24,034 nt of DNA from Temnopleurus reevesii. Its lineage: Eukaryota; Echinodermata; Echinoidea; Temnopleuroida; Temnopleuridae. Numbering within the stretch: position 1 is the first letter of the stretch; every line of letters begins with the position of its first letter. Positions 23,760 to 24,034 of the stretch are shown here, piece by piece. The notes under the pieces were generated by a model. That model was given only the letters and a program-made list of their open reading frames with translations, searched no databases and was not told the DNA's origin. The stretch spans positions 8,892-32,925 of the forward strand of contig BQKZ01006091.1 in the NCBI GenBank assembly GCA_036244855.1, in the 5' to 3' direction. The translations under genes and the position numbers were made by a program.

Positions 23760-23923
23760 TAGCCTAGCTGGAAAGGTTACCAATTTTAATGTTCATGGAT
23801 GCAAAGATCGTACTCTCCGATATTACGAATGGGCCGTCTGGCATGTCTTATCTGGTGGATGTGGCCATGGGAGGGGCGCAAAATGGTAAAAAAAATCGGC
23901 TAGCCTAGCTGGAAAGGTAACCA
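23760..23923 (+). repeat. 23-bp direct repeat pair
   Basis: TAGCCTAGCTGGAAAGGTTA (continuing CCA) at 23760-23782 recurs at 23901-23923 with one difference. The pair is 141 bp apart in a CpG-richer stretch that continues to the window end. It may be flanking duplication of an insertion, or part of a larger repeat whose end lies outside the window. Confidence 0.6.
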
Positions 23924-24034
23924 CACAGAACCTACGTCAAATGATTCGTCATAGTCTCGAGATAGATGAATGGGCACTGCAAGACGATTTAGGTGGTGGA
24001 AAGGGCCCGCCAGACGCCCCTAAAATTTCGGTGC

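Overview
The window is animal nuclear DNA, AT-rich and intron-rich, and most likely from an echinoderm (probably a sea urchin). This rests on the Hsp110 protein encoded here, on short fold-back elements of a kind I associate with sea urchin genomes, and on the split-gene structure. The species call is an inference; I could not search a database.

Positions 1-177 hold the C-terminal end of a LINE-type (non-LTR) reverse transcriptase ORF lying in an intron. Positions 755-14284 carry thirteen plus-strand exons of one Hsp110-family gene (HSPA4/Hsp110; in sea urchins the 97 kDa heat shock protein once reported as the egg receptor for sperm). They encode about 681 residues: the second half of the ATPase domain, the beta-sandwich substrate domain, the acidic loop, the helical domain and the tail. 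About 200 N-terminal residues lie upstream of the window. Exon phases join without conflict, but two points are odd: intron 9411-10264 uses a GC donor, and exon 10265-10390 has an in-frame TAA at 10367-10369 that would remove the last ~213 residues.

The introns are full of non-autonomous elements: five same-orientation copies of a ~262-bp repeat, several fold-back elements with TAA, TA or other target duplications, a 62-bp minisatellite of eleven units, and two decayed internal duplications of the gene's own exons. A 172-nt assembly gap (13150-13321) cuts into the fifth copy of the 262-bp repeat. An AT-rich 3' untranslated region follows the stop codon at 14284, with candidate poly(A) signals from 14461 to 17854.

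From 17985 to 18400 there is a polypurine GA tract with a 28-G run. At 18890-19340 a CpG-richer block has promoter features (E2F-like, inverted CCAAT, GGGCGTGG, AAATAAAG) and a consensus splice donor. At 20915-20996 a small exon encodes a start methionine and signal-peptide-like sequence. I read these as the 5' end of a second, unrecognised gene, probably for a secreted protein, that continues beyond what I can trace. Its first intron holds a 205-bp transposon-like element with 27-bp perfect inverted ends, an 8-bp target duplication and a core of telomere-like TTAGGG repeats. The remainder (21-24 kb) contains a minus-strand tRNA-derived SINE-like unit, a 486-bp element flanked by TTAA, and a fold-back with perfect CRE sites in both arms.
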